64,000 bases of DNA. Source: Spirochaetota bacterium. Lineage in GTDB: Bacteria; Spirochaetota; Brachyspiria; Brachyspirales; JACRPF01. A model generated the notes under the pieces. That model was not told the origin of the DNA. It was given only the letters and a program-made list of their open reading frames with translations, and searched no databases. Positions 29,709 through 38,561 of the stretch are shown in pieces (within the stretch, counting starts at the first letter, position 1; the number at the start of each line of letters is the position of its first letter). Position numbers and translations under genes: made by a program. Where the stretch lies: assembly GCA_016214035.1 (NCBI GenBank), contig JACRPF010000001.1, positions 62,001-126,000 of the forward strand, written 5' to 3'.

Positions 29709-30524
29709 TCATCCGTTGTTCAAGCCGGCCAGCAGCATCTCCCGGTCACGCGGCAGACGTCCTTCAAGCGGAATATAATTCGACGCATGGTTCGCGCGGA
29801 ATATCGTCGTACAATTCACTCCGGCGATGAACTCACGCAGCTCACGCCGGTGATCATCGGGGGTATACGCTGCAAAATCGTTCTCCCGGAGAAGATCAAT
29901 GCCGTCATGCATGAGCGCAAGCATGTTGGTGTATGTCGGCGCAATATCGTTTACGACAGCGGCGCTTGCACGCGCATGCTCGTGCGAACGTGAACGTCCG
30001 CCGAGACCGACGATGAGCGTCACCGATAGACGAAGGCCGGCATTCATCACGCGCTTTGCCTGCGTAATCATCTCCCGCGGGGACGAGTTCTTGTTCATAC
30101 GCGCAAGCGTTTCCGCATCACCCGACTCTATGCCGAGATACAGTACCCGCATGCCGGCGTTTTTCAAGGCGCAGAGGTCATCATCGTTTTTATTTTTTAT
30201 TGATAGTGCCGAGGCATATGAGGCGAATCGACGGACCGACGGAAAGCGGTCCCGGATAATGCTCATCGCTGAAAGAATGTCGTTTGTATCCGCCATGAGC
30301 GAATCGCCGTCGGCAAGGAATGCCCGTTCGATATCCGATGGATAATACCGTTGAAGCTCGTCACCGTGGCGGATGAACTCGTCCGCGGCACGGACACGGT
30401 AGCGCTTCATCGAATACATGGCGCAGAAACGGCACCGGTTATTCGGGCACCCTATCGTCAGCTGCGCGATAAGCGAGTTCGCTTCTGCGGGCGGACGGAA
30501 CAGCGGGGTCTCATATGTTTCCAT
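29709..30524 (-). CDS. Radical SAM protein, 271 aa
   Basis: The [4Fe-4S] cluster motif is GCPNNRCRFCAMY (Cys26, Cys31, Cys34), a CX4CX2C spacing that occurs in a YgiQ-like uncharacterised radical SAM subgroup instead of CX3CX2C. Also visible are the downstream barrel elements AFLADGDSLM, RFASYASALSIKNK, VLYLGIESGDAETLARMNK and VTLIVGLGG, the usual SAM-binding strands. No cobalamin-binding or TRAM domain. The reaction is unknown. Monocistronic between tyrS and a secreted hypothetical. Confidence 0.8.
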   Translation of the reverse strand: METYETPLFRPPAEANSLIAQLTIGCPNNRCRFCAMYSMKRYRVRAADEFIRHGDELQRYYPSDIERAFLADGDSLMADTNDILSAMSIIRDRFPSVRRFASYASALSIKNKNDDDLCALKNAGMRVLYLGIESGDAETLARMNKNSSPREMITQAKRVMNAGLRLSVTLIVGLGGRSRSHEHARASAAVVNDIAPTYTNMLALMHDGIDLLRENDFAAYTPDDHRRELREFIAGVNCTTIFRANHASNYIPLEGRLPRDREMLLAGLNNG

Positions 30525-30597
30525 CAGAACAGTATATCAGAAAACAACAATGCGCCAAGACGGATTGCAGTATGCAGTGACTCAGACCGTAATCGGT

Positions 30598-31479
30598 TTA
30601 GAACTTCGTGCTGACCAGAAACGCATTCGGCGACACGCGAACGCTGAATACGCCGGAAGTGATGGCTGCAGCAACACATACGCCCGCGCCGATTGCCAGT
30701 GCGGGTATCAGTGTCTTTCCTTCATTCTGCCACTTGGCGAAATCCGTGCGGTAACTATCCCATATGACCGTATTCCAGTTCGTCTCGGCAGAAATGGGCT
30801 TCACCGGTTCAAACACCGTCTGATGCATGATCGCATAGGTACCGGCGCCGAGAGCCGCAGTACCGAAAAGCGCCGCGCCCCAGAAGAGAAGCGTGCTCAT
30901 GCCGACATCGCCCGGTGTCAGTTCCCATGTCTGCGTACCGCCGTCATTCTTGATGCGAAAACTGATACCCGTATTGATAGGGTTCTGGACATTCTGCTGT
31001 GCGAAACGAAACACATATGTATCGTCCTTGGTTCCGGACATAACATATATCTTTCCCGGAGCCGGATCAACTGCAAGACGGTCGTTATAATTCTCACTCA
31101 CATATGTCCCCGCTCCGGCGCCTCCGGTCACTGTAGTGTACGTTTTGCTGATAACTTCACGAAAATACACCGAAATCTTTTCGCTTTCGTCCTTCGCGCG
31201 GACAATGATGCGTGTAACATCAGAACCTTCCAGCATCGCTTCGGAAGAAACGCCCGCTTTGAGCTGTATCACACCTTCACTATTCGTAACGGGAACACCG
31301 TTCTTCATCTGGAAGTATTTTTCACCGAAATTCTGGGTAAAGCTCGGATACCGGACGAAATAGGCTTCTTTGACATCAACGCGCGTCGCCGTAATGCCGC
31401 TGGGGGCTTTTCCGCCGCCTTGTGCGAACGAAAGAAACGAACATGCCATGGCGATACTCAATACCGTGATTGTTCTCAT
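30598..31479 (-). CDS. Secreted/membrane protein of unknown function, 293 aa
   Basis: A signal peptide (MRTITVLSIAMACSFLSFAQ) precedes a beta-rich region of about 170 residues with no recognised domain. The C-terminal third has two hydrophobic stretches (STLLFWGAALFGTAALGAGTY and LIPALAIGAGVCVAAAITSG) that look like membrane segments, similar in layout to small spirochaetal envelope proteins. GGAGG lies 5 nt before the ATG. Monocistronic; a promoter with an inverted repeat is just upstream. Function not assignable. Confidence 0.65.
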   Translation of the reverse strand: MRTITVLSIAMACSFLSFAQGGGKAPSGITATRVDVKEAYFVRYPSFTQNFGEKYFQMKNGVPVTNSEGVIQLKAGVSSEAMLEGSDVTRIIVRAKDESEKISVYFREVISKTYTTVTGGAGAGTYVSENYNDRLAVDPAPGKIYVMSGTKDDTYVFRFAQQNVQNPINTGISFRIKNDGGTQTWELTPGDVGMSTLLFWGAALFGTAALGAGTYAIMHQTVFEPVKPISAETNWNTVIWDSYRTDFAKWQNEGKTLIPALAIGAGVCVAAAITSGVFSVRVSPNAFLVSTKF

Positions 31480-31491
31480 CGATGCCTCCGA

Positions 31492-31509
31492 TATACTAGT
31501 AATAGTATA
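31492..31509. repeat. Inverted repeat TATACT-N6-AGTATA overlapping the promoter of the 30598-31479 gene
   Basis: Perfect 6-bp arms (31492-31497 and 31504-31509) spaced by 6 bp. A further AGTATA lies at 31511-31516. The repeat covers the predicted -10 and start region, as an operator would. Confidence 0.45.
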
Positions 31510-31532
31510 AAGTATATTCCCTTTCCCGGCAA
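31504..31532 (-). promoter_or_regulatory. Promoter of the secreted protein gene at 30598-31479
   Basis: Minus-strand TTGCCG (31527-31532), 17-nt spacer, TATACT (31504-31509). Predicted transcript start near 31497, about 18 nt before the ATG, with the Shine-Dalgarno in between. Confidence 0.5.
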
Positions 31533-31581
31533 TCGTCTACACACTCCATTGTGCACCCGCTCGGCCGCCCCCCTTCCCGTT

Positions 31582-31815
31582 CTATATCGCAAAAGGAATA
31601 TCTTCAAAAGATATCTTCTGACCTTTTATATGTATCGATGTTGCCGCAAGTGCATGACACATCCGGATAAACGTTGTAACAGCAAGATCTATCTGCATCC
31701 GTTCGATCAGCCCGACCGTATTACGATGCACTCCCGATATCAGCGCAAGCGCTTGCCGGCTATAACCTAATAATCTACAGCGATAACATATGCAGACGGC
31801 AATCGGGGCAATCAC
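31582..31815 (-). CDS. Small XRE-type helix-turn-helix protein (possibly a remnant), about 77 aa
   Basis: Residues GYSRQALALISGVHRNTVGLIER are a good match to the recognition part of an XRE/Cro HTH (turn at ISGVHRN, recognition helix TVGLIER), followed by DLAVTTFIRMCHALA as in the fourth and fifth helices. The N-terminus is weak: the first codon is GTG with no well-spaced Shine-Dalgarno, while a GGAGGAG lies about 24 nt upstream and the frame stays open to a TGA near it. It could be a small repressor with a non-standard start, or a decayed copy. It lies about 100 bp downstream of the promoter with the inverted repeat described nearby. Confidence 0.4.
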   Translation of the reverse strand: MIAPIAVCICYRCRLLGYSRQALALISGVHRNTVGLIERMQIDLAVTTFIRMCHALAATSIHIKGQKISFEDIPFAI

Positions 31816-31859
31816 GCTCTTACGGAAAAGAAATGTTTCTCCTCCGCCGTATCGTCACT

Positions 31860-34292
31860 CTATTTCAGCGGATATGTCTTCCGCTGCCATTCGAATATGG
31901 ACGGCACCGCGGGTACGGGACGCGGGGCGATTTCATACGGAAACACCGCATTACCGCTGTCAACGAACGGTTTCGCCCGTCCGCCGATGGCAGGCGCTGC
32001 GGCACCGTAGAATTTGTTATCCCTGAATTCGCTGCCGATGCAATCCGGATCGTTGAGCAGGATAGCCGGATTCTGCGCGCCCTTAAGACAGAACACATTT
32101 CCGGTAACGATATGGTCGAAGCTCGCCATACGGAAATAGATGCCGCGCCCCTTCTCAACCAGGAAACGGTTGTACAGGATAATCCAGTTCTCGTTCATGC
32201 CCTTGATCTGCATGCCGTCCTTCGGCGACGACGTGTCGCAGTTGTATATCACGTTGCGCGGGCCGATGGGGCCGTGCGCGTCGTCCTCCGGCGGTGTGGC
32301 GAACATGCCGAAACCGTAGTCGCCGTCCTTGCCGTCGGGCTGTATCACGCAGTTCTCGAAAAGATTTTCATGCGACCAGCCGCAATGCCACTGCGCGTCG
32401 CTGCCGTGGAACGTGGAATTGCGAATCACCGTTCCGGCGCACGCCCAGTTGAGGTTCGGTCCGTGACGCAGCTCGAAGGATTCAACATTCTCCATGAGAC
32501 AGTCGAACGAACGTTCGAACCCCGCGTACGCCGTGCCGCCGCCGCCCTTGAACCAGGCGTCGTCGAAAATGCAGTCACGTATCTCGCCGTGTTTCGAGTT
32601 CAGAAAATAGGGGATGTTCCTGCCGGACTTTATCGTCTTCACGTTCTTCACCCAGCATTCCCAGGAGTAGGTGAGCGATGCGCTGTTAATCCATAGATTT
32701 TCCGTCTGCTCGATGGTTAGGTCTTCGATACCGCACCGCTCGATGGTCCTGATTCTGCTGACGAAGGAACCGTCGATGACGGGAAAATCGATGCGCATCG
32801 GCTGATCAAAAGAAACCGTGCCGCCGTCAATCTTGGTGATGCGGTACTGATTCACGCGATACGAACCCCATTTGCAGGCGTTCTTCACAAGCTCGTTCCA
32901 GCGCTGCGATGCCGGCGCTTCAATCTCGAACACATCGCCCACGGCGAACGATGACGCGTCTTCGAGCGTAACCGATGTTCCGCCGCGAATACCGTCCTTC
33001 ACCAGTTTTATCCTGGCGCCGACTTTTTCACCGGTAAACTCGATGACACCCGGCATGCCCGGCGCGCGTTCCGCCGGCGGTGTTTCCGAGACAATGACAT
33101 CCATATCAGCAGTCGCCTTCGTGCCATCGGCATATTCGGCCTGCGCGGTGACGGTCTGCTTTCCGGCTCCCGTTTTTTTTAAAATATCGCCGTTCCACAC
33201 GCGAAGCGAAAAGGTGTTGCCCCAGTGCGCATGATACGCGGCGGTACGTATGGCGCTTCCCTTCGCCGACAATACTATGCCGCGGAGGTTCTCCGGATTC
33301 GCATGCACCTCGAAATAGCCGAACGGCGCATTCGGCGTGACGCCGTAGAACACGACCGATTTTTTCGGTATCGCATAGTTGAAAACCAGTTTTGTTTTGT
33401 CGCGTCCGGCACCTCGTATGACCACGCGGTCGTTGGTAATCGCAACACTGGCGCCGAGGTTATAGCTGCCGGCGGGAATAAGTATCGCTCCGCCCGCATT
33501 CCCGAGCTTCTGCGCCGCATCCATTATCGTCTGTGCAATGTCGGTGTCAGGAGTAACCTTTCCCGAAAGATCCACGGCCACCGGTACTCCCGGAATACCG
33601 CCGCGCATGCCCGCATAACGGAAGTCGGGATACACGATACCGTCGGGTCCCACGATATCGGCTGCGGTCAGTTTGTCCTTCTCTTCGGGTTTTATTTTGT
33701 ACTGGGGCTCCCACGGCCGCAATCCCGATTTCGATACCTCGGCCTCATATATGATGACATCATCAATATCTTCGGTAACCACTGCGCCGCTGTATGAATG
33801 AAACCATACACGAACAAATGCCGTTTTTTCAGGCGCATATGCGGACACTTCCGCTTTCGTCCAGGATTTTACACCCGGCAGACCCGCAAGCTCCGGAGGG
33901 TTCACGGGTATCTGGTTTTTTTCGGCGTCAAGAAATTGTATATACATCCCTGCTCCGCCGGTGCCTTTGACGCACCGTGCATAACACTGCGCCCGGTATT
34001 CCTTGCCGGCAACGGCGGGGAATGCCGGCGAGAACAACGACGAACCCAATTTTGTTGACGCATCGTTCACACGAAGTCCGCCCTTGCCGGTGCGCGCGGC
34101 TTCGGCGCTTGCTTCCGTCATGCTGCTGTCATCGGGGCCTACCGTCCATCCTTCAAGACCGTTCTCAAATCCGGCGTTGGGTATATCGTATGCTTTCCCC
34201 TTTATACCGCCCTGCGCGGAGACTATCCCGGAAAATATCAACGCAACGGTAACGATAAGCACATGCCGTTTCATGGAATTGATACGATACAT
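31860..34292 (-). CDS. Secreted right-handed beta-helix (pectate lyase-superfamily) protein with N-terminal CBM, 810 aa
   Basis: A signal peptide (RHVLIVTVALIFSGIVSAQGG) is followed by a carbohydrate-binding-like jellyroll (about 35-190: IPNAGFENGLEGWTVG, AGMYIQFLDAEK, AFVRVWFHSYSG). The remainder is a parallel beta-helix with pectate-lyase-3-like entry (DIAQTIMDAAQKLGNAGGAILIPAGSYNLG), an inserted Ig-like segment (about 370-420) and coil repeats (IEDLTIEQTENLWINS, VKNVKTIKSGRNIPY, MENVESFELRHGPN). Exported polysaccharide lyase/hydrolase or binding protein; catalytic residues cannot be assigned. Start at ATG 34292 because AAGGAGCC precedes it. Single transcription unit. Confidence 0.75.
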   Translation of the reverse strand: MYRINSMKRHVLIVTVALIFSGIVSAQGGIKGKAYDIPNAGFENGLEGWTVGPDDSSMTEASAEAARTGKGGLRVNDASTKLGSSLFSPAFPAVAGKEYRAQCYARCVKGTGGAGMYIQFLDAEKNQIPVNPPELAGLPGVKSWTKAEVSAYAPEKTAFVRVWFHSYSGAVVTEDIDDVIIYEAEVSKSGLRPWEPQYKIKPEEKDKLTAADIVGPDGIVYPDFRYAGMRGGIPGVPVAVDLSGKVTPDTDIAQTIMDAAQKLGNAGGAILIPAGSYNLGASVAITNDRVVIRGAGRDKTKLVFNYAIPKKSVVFYGVTPNAPFGYFEVHANPENLRGIVLSAKGSAIRTAAYHAHWGNTFSLRVWNGDILKKTGAGKQTVTAQAEYADGTKATADMDVIVSETPPAERAPGMPGVIEFTGEKVGARIKLVKDGIRGGTSVTLEDASSFAVGDVFEIEAPASQRWNELVKNACKWGSYRVNQYRITKIDGGTVSFDQPMRIDFPVIDGSFVSRIRTIERCGIEDLTIEQTENLWINSASLTYSWECWVKNVKTIKSGRNIPYFLNSKHGEIRDCIFDDAWFKGGGGTAYAGFERSFDCLMENVESFELRHGPNLNWACAGTVIRNSTFHGSDAQWHCGWSHENLFENCVIQPDGKDGDYGFGMFATPPEDDAHGPIGPRNVIYNCDTSSPKDGMQIKGMNENWIILYNRFLVEKGRGIYFRMASFDHIVTGNVFCLKGAQNPAILLNDPDCIGSEFRDNKFYGAAAPAIGGRAKPFVDSGNAVFPYEIAPRPVPAVPSIFEWQRKTYPLK

Positions 34293-34419
34293 CACTGGCT
34301 CCTTCAATAATAATATGACGCAGCTATCAGTATAGGCGATACCGGCGACACTGTCTTGGAAAAAGAAGACATCGCATTGAAGAAAGCGGACGCAGGTGCC
34401 GTAACCGGAAATGAAACGG

Positions 34420-35502
34420 TTATTTTTTTGCCATCATCGAGGTGAAATCATCAAACAGATAGCGGCTGTCATGCGGCCCCGGTGCGCTTTCGGGGTGATA
34501 CTGCACGGCCATAATGGGAAGTTTTTTATGCCGAATTCCCTCGTTGGTCATATCGTTGAGGTTCATATGTGTGTATTCGGCGATATTTTTGATGGACTCA
34601 TAATCGACCGCGAATCCGTGGTTCTGCGCCGTGATCTCGGTTCTTCCGCTCGCCATATGCTTCACCGGCTGATTGCCGCCGCGGTGACCGAACTTGAGCT
34701 TGTAGGTCTTTCCGCCGAACGCCAGACCGAGCATCTGATGCCCGAGACAAATGCCGAAGATCGGCTTGTATTCCATCAGATCACGTATGTTATCGATGAC
34801 ACCCTTGACGCCCGCGGGGTCACCGGGGCCGTTCGAAAGAAAAACACCGTCGGGTGAAAATGCTTTTATCTCTTTCGCGGCCGTCGTCGCGGGAAACACG
34901 CGCACATGGCAGTCGTGCGCATCGAACAGCCGCAGCATATTCGTCTTGATGCCGAAATCATACGCGGCGATGCGGAACTTTTTACCGTCGGCCTTATTGT
35001 AGTCATACGCCTTTTCCGTAGTCACCAGCGACACGAGGTCTTTGCCCATATGCGACTCGCTCTTGCGCGCCTTGTCAACGACATCGTCGGGATTGGTGTC
35101 GACGACGCTGATGTACGCCTTCATCGCGCCCTTGTCGCGCACATGCCGGGTAAGTTTCCGTGTGTCGATATTTTCAAGCGCGACTATCTTATTGTCGATC
35201 AGGTAATCGCCGAGGCTCTGCACCGCTTCATGGTTCGAATATATTTTAGAATATTCCTTGACCACAAATCCCGAGACCCGCACCTTCGCGGATTCCGTAT
35301 CGGTCTTCGTGACGCCGTAGTTGCCGATGAGGGGATACGTCATGGCGACGATCTGCCATGTGTACGACGGGTCGGTGAGTATCTCCTGATACCCGCTCAT
35401 GCTGGTATTGAAGACGATCTCTCCGAACGTTTCACCCTCGTAGCCGAACGAAACGCCTTCAAAGACCGTTCCGTCCTCAAGCGCAAGATATCCTTTTTTC
35501 AT
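34420..35502 (-). CDS. carA: Carbamoyl-phosphate synthase small (glutaminase) subunit
   Basis: Class I amidotransferase of 360 aa, the normal length. It supplies ammonia from glutamine to CarB for arginine and pyrimidine synthesis. N-terminal domain hallmarks: LEDGTVFEG, GEIVFNTSMSGYQEILTDPSY. The glutaminase domain has the nucleophile Cys252 in GICLGHQMLG, with the catalytic His/Glu in VQYHPESAPGP. carB is not in the window. A strong minus-strand terminator (35539-35567) separates it from the upstream gene. The ATG follows AAGGAT. Confidence 0.95.
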   Translation of the reverse strand: MKKGYLALEDGTVFEGVSFGYEGETFGEIVFNTSMSGYQEILTDPSYTWQIVAMTYPLIGNYGVTKTDTESAKVRVSGFVVKEYSKIYSNHEAVQSLGDYLIDNKIVALENIDTRKLTRHVRDKGAMKAYISVVDTNPDDVVDKARKSESHMGKDLVSLVTTEKAYDYNKADGKKFRIAAYDFGIKTNMLRLFDAHDCHVRVFPATTAAKEIKAFSPDGVFLSNGPGDPAGVKGVIDNIRDLMEYKPIFGICLGHQMLGLAFGGKTYKLKFGHRGGNQPVKHMASGRTEITAQNHGFAVDYESIKNIAEYTHMNLNDMTNEGIRHKKLPIMAVQYHPESAPGPHDSRYLFDDFTSMMAKK

Positions 35503-35538
35503 CGCAGTGCATCCTTATATCGTTGTTCAGCCTATAAA

Positions 35539-35567
35539 AAAAGCGAGGCATACGATGCCTCGCTTTT
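35539..35567 (-). terminator. Intrinsic terminator downstream of the 35583-36536 gene
   Basis: A 12-bp perfect stem (35539-35550 with 35556-35567) with a 5-nt loop, running on the minus strand into a run of T. It lies 16 bp after the stop of the upstream gene and before carA. Confidence 0.85.
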
Positions 35568-35582
35568 GTTGCAACACATTGA

Positions 35583-36536
35583 TCATTTCGCTCCGCCGGC
35601 GGGTGTGGGAGCAGTCGTGGGCGCGGCGGCCTTTTCCTTTTTCTCAGCCGATTCGATGGCGCGCTCTTCGGTCTTGCCGTAGTTAAGCCCGAGCTTGTCG
35701 AAGTATGTCTGATACTTCGTGCGGAAACGCGCCGTGAACGGATTGATGATGGGAGCGTATTCTTTGACAAGCTGCATGAGCTTGTAATCTTTCTTCTGCT
35801 GATCCGCCTTATTGATAAGCTCGGTCAGGTCCCAGAGATTATCGAACATCAGATTTAAATGATGCCGCTGCATGACCGAATCGCTCAGATTGATGAGCGC
35901 GAAATTATAGTTCAATCCCGCAAGATAATTATTGACGGTGATAAGCTCTTCATCGGATGGCACAACCCCCGAATCGACGAGATAAGAGAAATCCTTGAGC
36001 GCGTGCATCATCGAGTAGCGCGTCCCGTAGAACAGATTCAGTATCCCGCTATAAAGATACAGCCGGTATTCAACGGCGGACACATCATTCGAACGCGAAC
36101 TGTCGACGAGTATTGACGGTTTGATATAATTGAAAATCTGAAATCCCTTCTCGATTCGGTCCAAACCGAGACGGATGTTCGGGCCCATCTCCATGGAGCG
36201 GGAGATGACATTGTAATTATTGAGCGTGGACTCGAATTCATTGCTTGTCTGTCCGAGATGGTCGCGTTTATATTCCTCGATGATCTTATCGGCCTTGATC
36301 TGCACCCTGACAAGATAATCGTCGCGGACTTCGTCAAGCAGTTTCTTGAGCGCCTCGAAATCTTTCGTATCGTTTTTACTGTCCGTCGATCGCAGGAACG
36401 GGAACGTGGGGGCGAAGCGATGCAGGCTCTGCACGATATTCGAGGATGAATCATTTGTTTTCTTTGCATCGGTCTGCGCGAACGCGGACACGGCGAGCGC
36501 GAATGACATTGCGCACACAAGAACGATCCTTACCAT
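35583..36536 (-). CDS. Secreted helical protein of unknown function, 317 aa
   Basis: A signal peptide (VRIVLVCAMSFALAVSAFAQ) is followed by an all-helical, charged protein (LKKLLDEVRDDYLVRVQIKADKIIEEYKR and further amphipathic helices) ending in a low-complexity Ala/Pro tail (AAAPTTAPTPAGGAK). No catalytic motif seen. It is likely periplasmic and structural, perhaps spirochaete-specific. Start ATG 36536 follows AAGGAG. The stop of holB is 12 bp upstream, so it is co-transcribed with holB and ends at the terminator at 35539-35567. Confidence 0.65.
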   Translation of the reverse strand: MVRIVLVCAMSFALAVSAFAQTDAKKTNDSSSNIVQSLHRFAPTFPFLRSTDSKNDTKDFEALKKLLDEVRDDYLVRVQIKADKIIEEYKRDHLGQTSNEFESTLNNYNVISRSMEMGPNIRLGLDRIEKGFQIFNYIKPSILVDSSRSNDVSAVEYRLYLYSGILNLFYGTRYSMMHALKDFSYLVDSGVVPSDEELITVNNYLAGLNYNFALINLSDSVMQRHHLNLMFDNLWDLTELINKADQQKKDYKLMQLVKEYAPIINPFTARFRTKYQTYFDKLGLNYGKTEERAIESAEKKEKAAAPTTAPTPAGGAK

Positions 36537-36547
36537 GGCGGTGCTCC

Positions 36548-37972
36548 TTACTCCTGTGAATTCTGTCGACGCCCGGAAGCGGAACGCGCAAGCCACTGGT
36601 GCAGCATCACTGCCGCCGCAACCACGATTAGCCGCCCGTTGACATTCATTGAACGTACCCGCTTGAGGTATCCGTCGAGTTGTTCAACGCAGAGTATAAT
36701 GCTTTCCATGGAAATGTCAACAAAGAGCGGCTGTATTTTTCGGGCGAGTTCCGAATGCGGTGCGGGTCCACCGGCTTTCGCCGCGGCCGCGGCTTCGGTG
36801 CATGCGCGTATCATGTCCTCAAGAAACTGCTCGGTCACGCCGTCTTTTGCACCGGAGATGAACGCCGCCATGTGCACCGGATCTCCGGAGATGATGGCGT
36901 CGATAAGCTCCCCCGCCGGACCCGTATTCCCCTGCGCTGCGGCAGCCCCCGTTCCCGACGTCCGCCGGATGCCGCGTCCAATGCTTCCCGGCGTTTCCAG
37001 GGCGAGAGCACGCGCCTGTGCCTCGGGATAATGAAATGCTTTTTCATATACGTTGACGAGCGCGTCCTTGTTGAGCGCACCGAAATGCAGCTGCATGGTC
37101 CGTGACGACAGCGGATTGATGACACCCTTGGGAACGGCATCAAGATGCGAGGTAATAAGTATGAAGAGATTATCTGGCGGCGGTTCCTCCAGCGTGTGCA
37201 GGAAGATGTTCGCGCACATGGACTCCATGCGGTCGAAGTTCTCGATGATGACCACACGGCGTCCGCCCGCGGGTTTCCGCTCGACGCGGGAGATAACCTC
37301 GCGTATTGTATCGATGGGAATGGTCGTGTGCGTAATATTACTGTACAGTTTATCCAGCGTATCAAAAAAGTCCTTGAGCTCAATCGCCTTGCGGCCGCCC
37401 AGATGCCCCCGCGCGGTTTCTATGGCGGCAAGCGCCTCTTCCTCAAAAATGCGCTTCAGGTCCTTCGCGCCCGTCAGGGTTAGGCGCGTAATCGTTCCCG
37501 CCACGGCGAGATAATGCGCTTCAAGCGATACGGCGCGGTTCTTGTCTGATTTGACACCGACCATATGCTCTTTCGGCAGCGATGCCGGATAGGTATCATA
37601 GGCGGGAAGCAGACGGTTTTCCACGCGGTTGAGAATACTCCGGACGGCGGAGACGAACGACCTGAATCCCTGCGGTGACGGAAACGCCAGAAGACGCTCA
37701 TAGAGAAACCGGGCTACGTTATTCCGGTCATCGGTGGCGACGACGAGCACATCAGGGTGGCGGTAATCGTTGATGGCGGTGCAGGACGGGCACGCGTCGC
37801 AATAGGTGCCGTCCTTCTTTTCGCAGAAGAGCGCTTTGGTGAAATTGAGCGCGCTCTCATATTTTCCCACGCCTTCATCGCCGTGGAAGAGATATGCGTG
37901 GTGCAGCCGCTCCTCGCGGCAGACGCCGTAGAGAATTTTGAGCGATACGCTCTGACCGAATACGCGGGCCAT
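36548..37972 (-). CDS. holB: DNA polymerase III delta' subunit (HolB-like clamp-loader ATPase), 474 aa
   Basis: The AAA+ N-terminus contains Walker A GDEGVGKY (31-38, where Tyr replaces the usual Ser/Thr), the four-Cys zinc module Cys50, Cys58, Cys61, Cys64, HPDVLVV, and the sensor segment FDRMESMCANIFLHTLEEPPP that marks delta'/tau. About 110 residues are inserted between the zinc module and IDTIREVISRVERK (about 100-210), which is not usual. The altered Walker A is in line with delta' being a non-hydrolysing clamp-loader wrench. A C-terminal ~110-residue helical domain with an Ala/Gly-rich linker follows. It is co-transcribed with the secreted helical protein downstream. Confidence 0.8.
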   Translation of the reverse strand: MARVFGQSVSLKILYGVCREERLHHAYLFHGDEGVGKYESALNFTKALFCEKKDGTYCDACPSCTAINDYRHPDVLVVATDDRNNVARFLYERLLAFPSPQGFRSFVSAVRSILNRVENRLLPAYDTYPASLPKEHMVGVKSDKNRAVSLEAHYLAVAGTITRLTLTGAKDLKRIFEEEALAAIETARGHLGGRKAIELKDFFDTLDKLYSNITHTTIPIDTIREVISRVERKPAGGRRVVIIENFDRMESMCANIFLHTLEEPPPDNLFILITSHLDAVPKGVINPLSSRTMQLHFGALNKDALVNVYEKAFHYPEAQARALALETPGSIGRGIRRTSGTGAAAAQGNTGPAGELIDAIISGDPVHMAAFISGAKDGVTEQFLEDMIRACTEAAAAAKAGGPAPHSELARKIQPLFVDISMESIILCVEQLDGYLKRVRSMNVNGRLIVVAAAVMLHQWLARSASGRRQNSQE

Positions 37973-38561
37973 AGGTCAATGCATCCGCAGCGGAGCATAG
38001 CAGTGCTTTAATGTGTTCACGCGGCACAGTATAGAACATACATCATGTCACGTCAATAGCGCTGCACGGCGGTTGTCATGCAGCGATAATGTTCCGATGT
38101 ACAGGCATGTCGAACCGGTATATATGGCACGTACTCCTGCGTGAGCAGTGCGTACATCCGTTGCCAAAGCGTACACACGGTCTCATGCCGGTGAACTGCC
38201 CGCAGGATCACGGCAGCATATCGTTTATACACAAGCCGGAACGGTGTACAAGTCCGCAAAAATAGTGTACAGCCTGCAAAAGAAGCCGGAACGGTGTACA
38301 AGTCCGCAAAAATAGTGTACAGCCTGCAAAAGACGATTGGAACACCGGCCGATCCTTCTTACGTGCAACAAATGCCGGCTTACGGACAGCGTGAGCTGGT
38401 GCACGTTGAGCGTACGCTGGAATATTTTTGTTGTTTTGGGATTCATGCCCCCCCACCCGACATAACACTTCACCCGATCTCGTCCTGTTTTTATATGTCC
38501 GTAACACTCGATGAGCTCTTATTATTCGTGATCCAATAATAGCATACTAATATTCTGAATA
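37973..38561. other. 589-bp intergenic gap with repeats and no supported gene
   Basis: The gap lies between holB and the PorV-like gene, both on the minus strand. Short minus-strand open frames here are generated by the 50-bp repeats and have no ribosome-binding site or recognisable domain. Scattered GTAC-containing sites occur at about 38131, 38151, 38170, 38246, 38267, 38296 and 38317. I see no RNA gene. Confidence 0.6.
38233..38332. repeat. Two perfect 50-bp tandem repeats containing TGTACA sites
   Basis: Unit 1 is 38233-38282 and unit 2 is 38283-38332, identical over all 50 bases. Each unit carries two TGTACA palindromes whose starts are 21 bp apart. A looser version with GTACA boxes about 19 bp apart lies upstream around 38151-38175. 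Confidence 0.9.

Noticed and set aside
30418-31770. 450-residue plus-strand open frame
   Set aside because: Runs antisense across the radical SAM, secreted-protein and XRE-like genes, and its composition (His/Arg/Cys-rich) is shadow-like.
31833-32696. 287-residue plus-strand frame opposite the beta-helix protein
   Set aside because: Antisense shadow; the minus-strand gene has signal peptide, Shine-Dalgarno and domains.
38233-38332. CRISPR array
   Set aside because: Only two directly abutting units with no spacers and no cas genes nearby.
38053-38507. Short minus-strand frames in the repeat region
   Set aside because: Their repeated peptide (CTLFLRTCTPFR) merely follows the 50-bp DNA repeat; no start site or domain.
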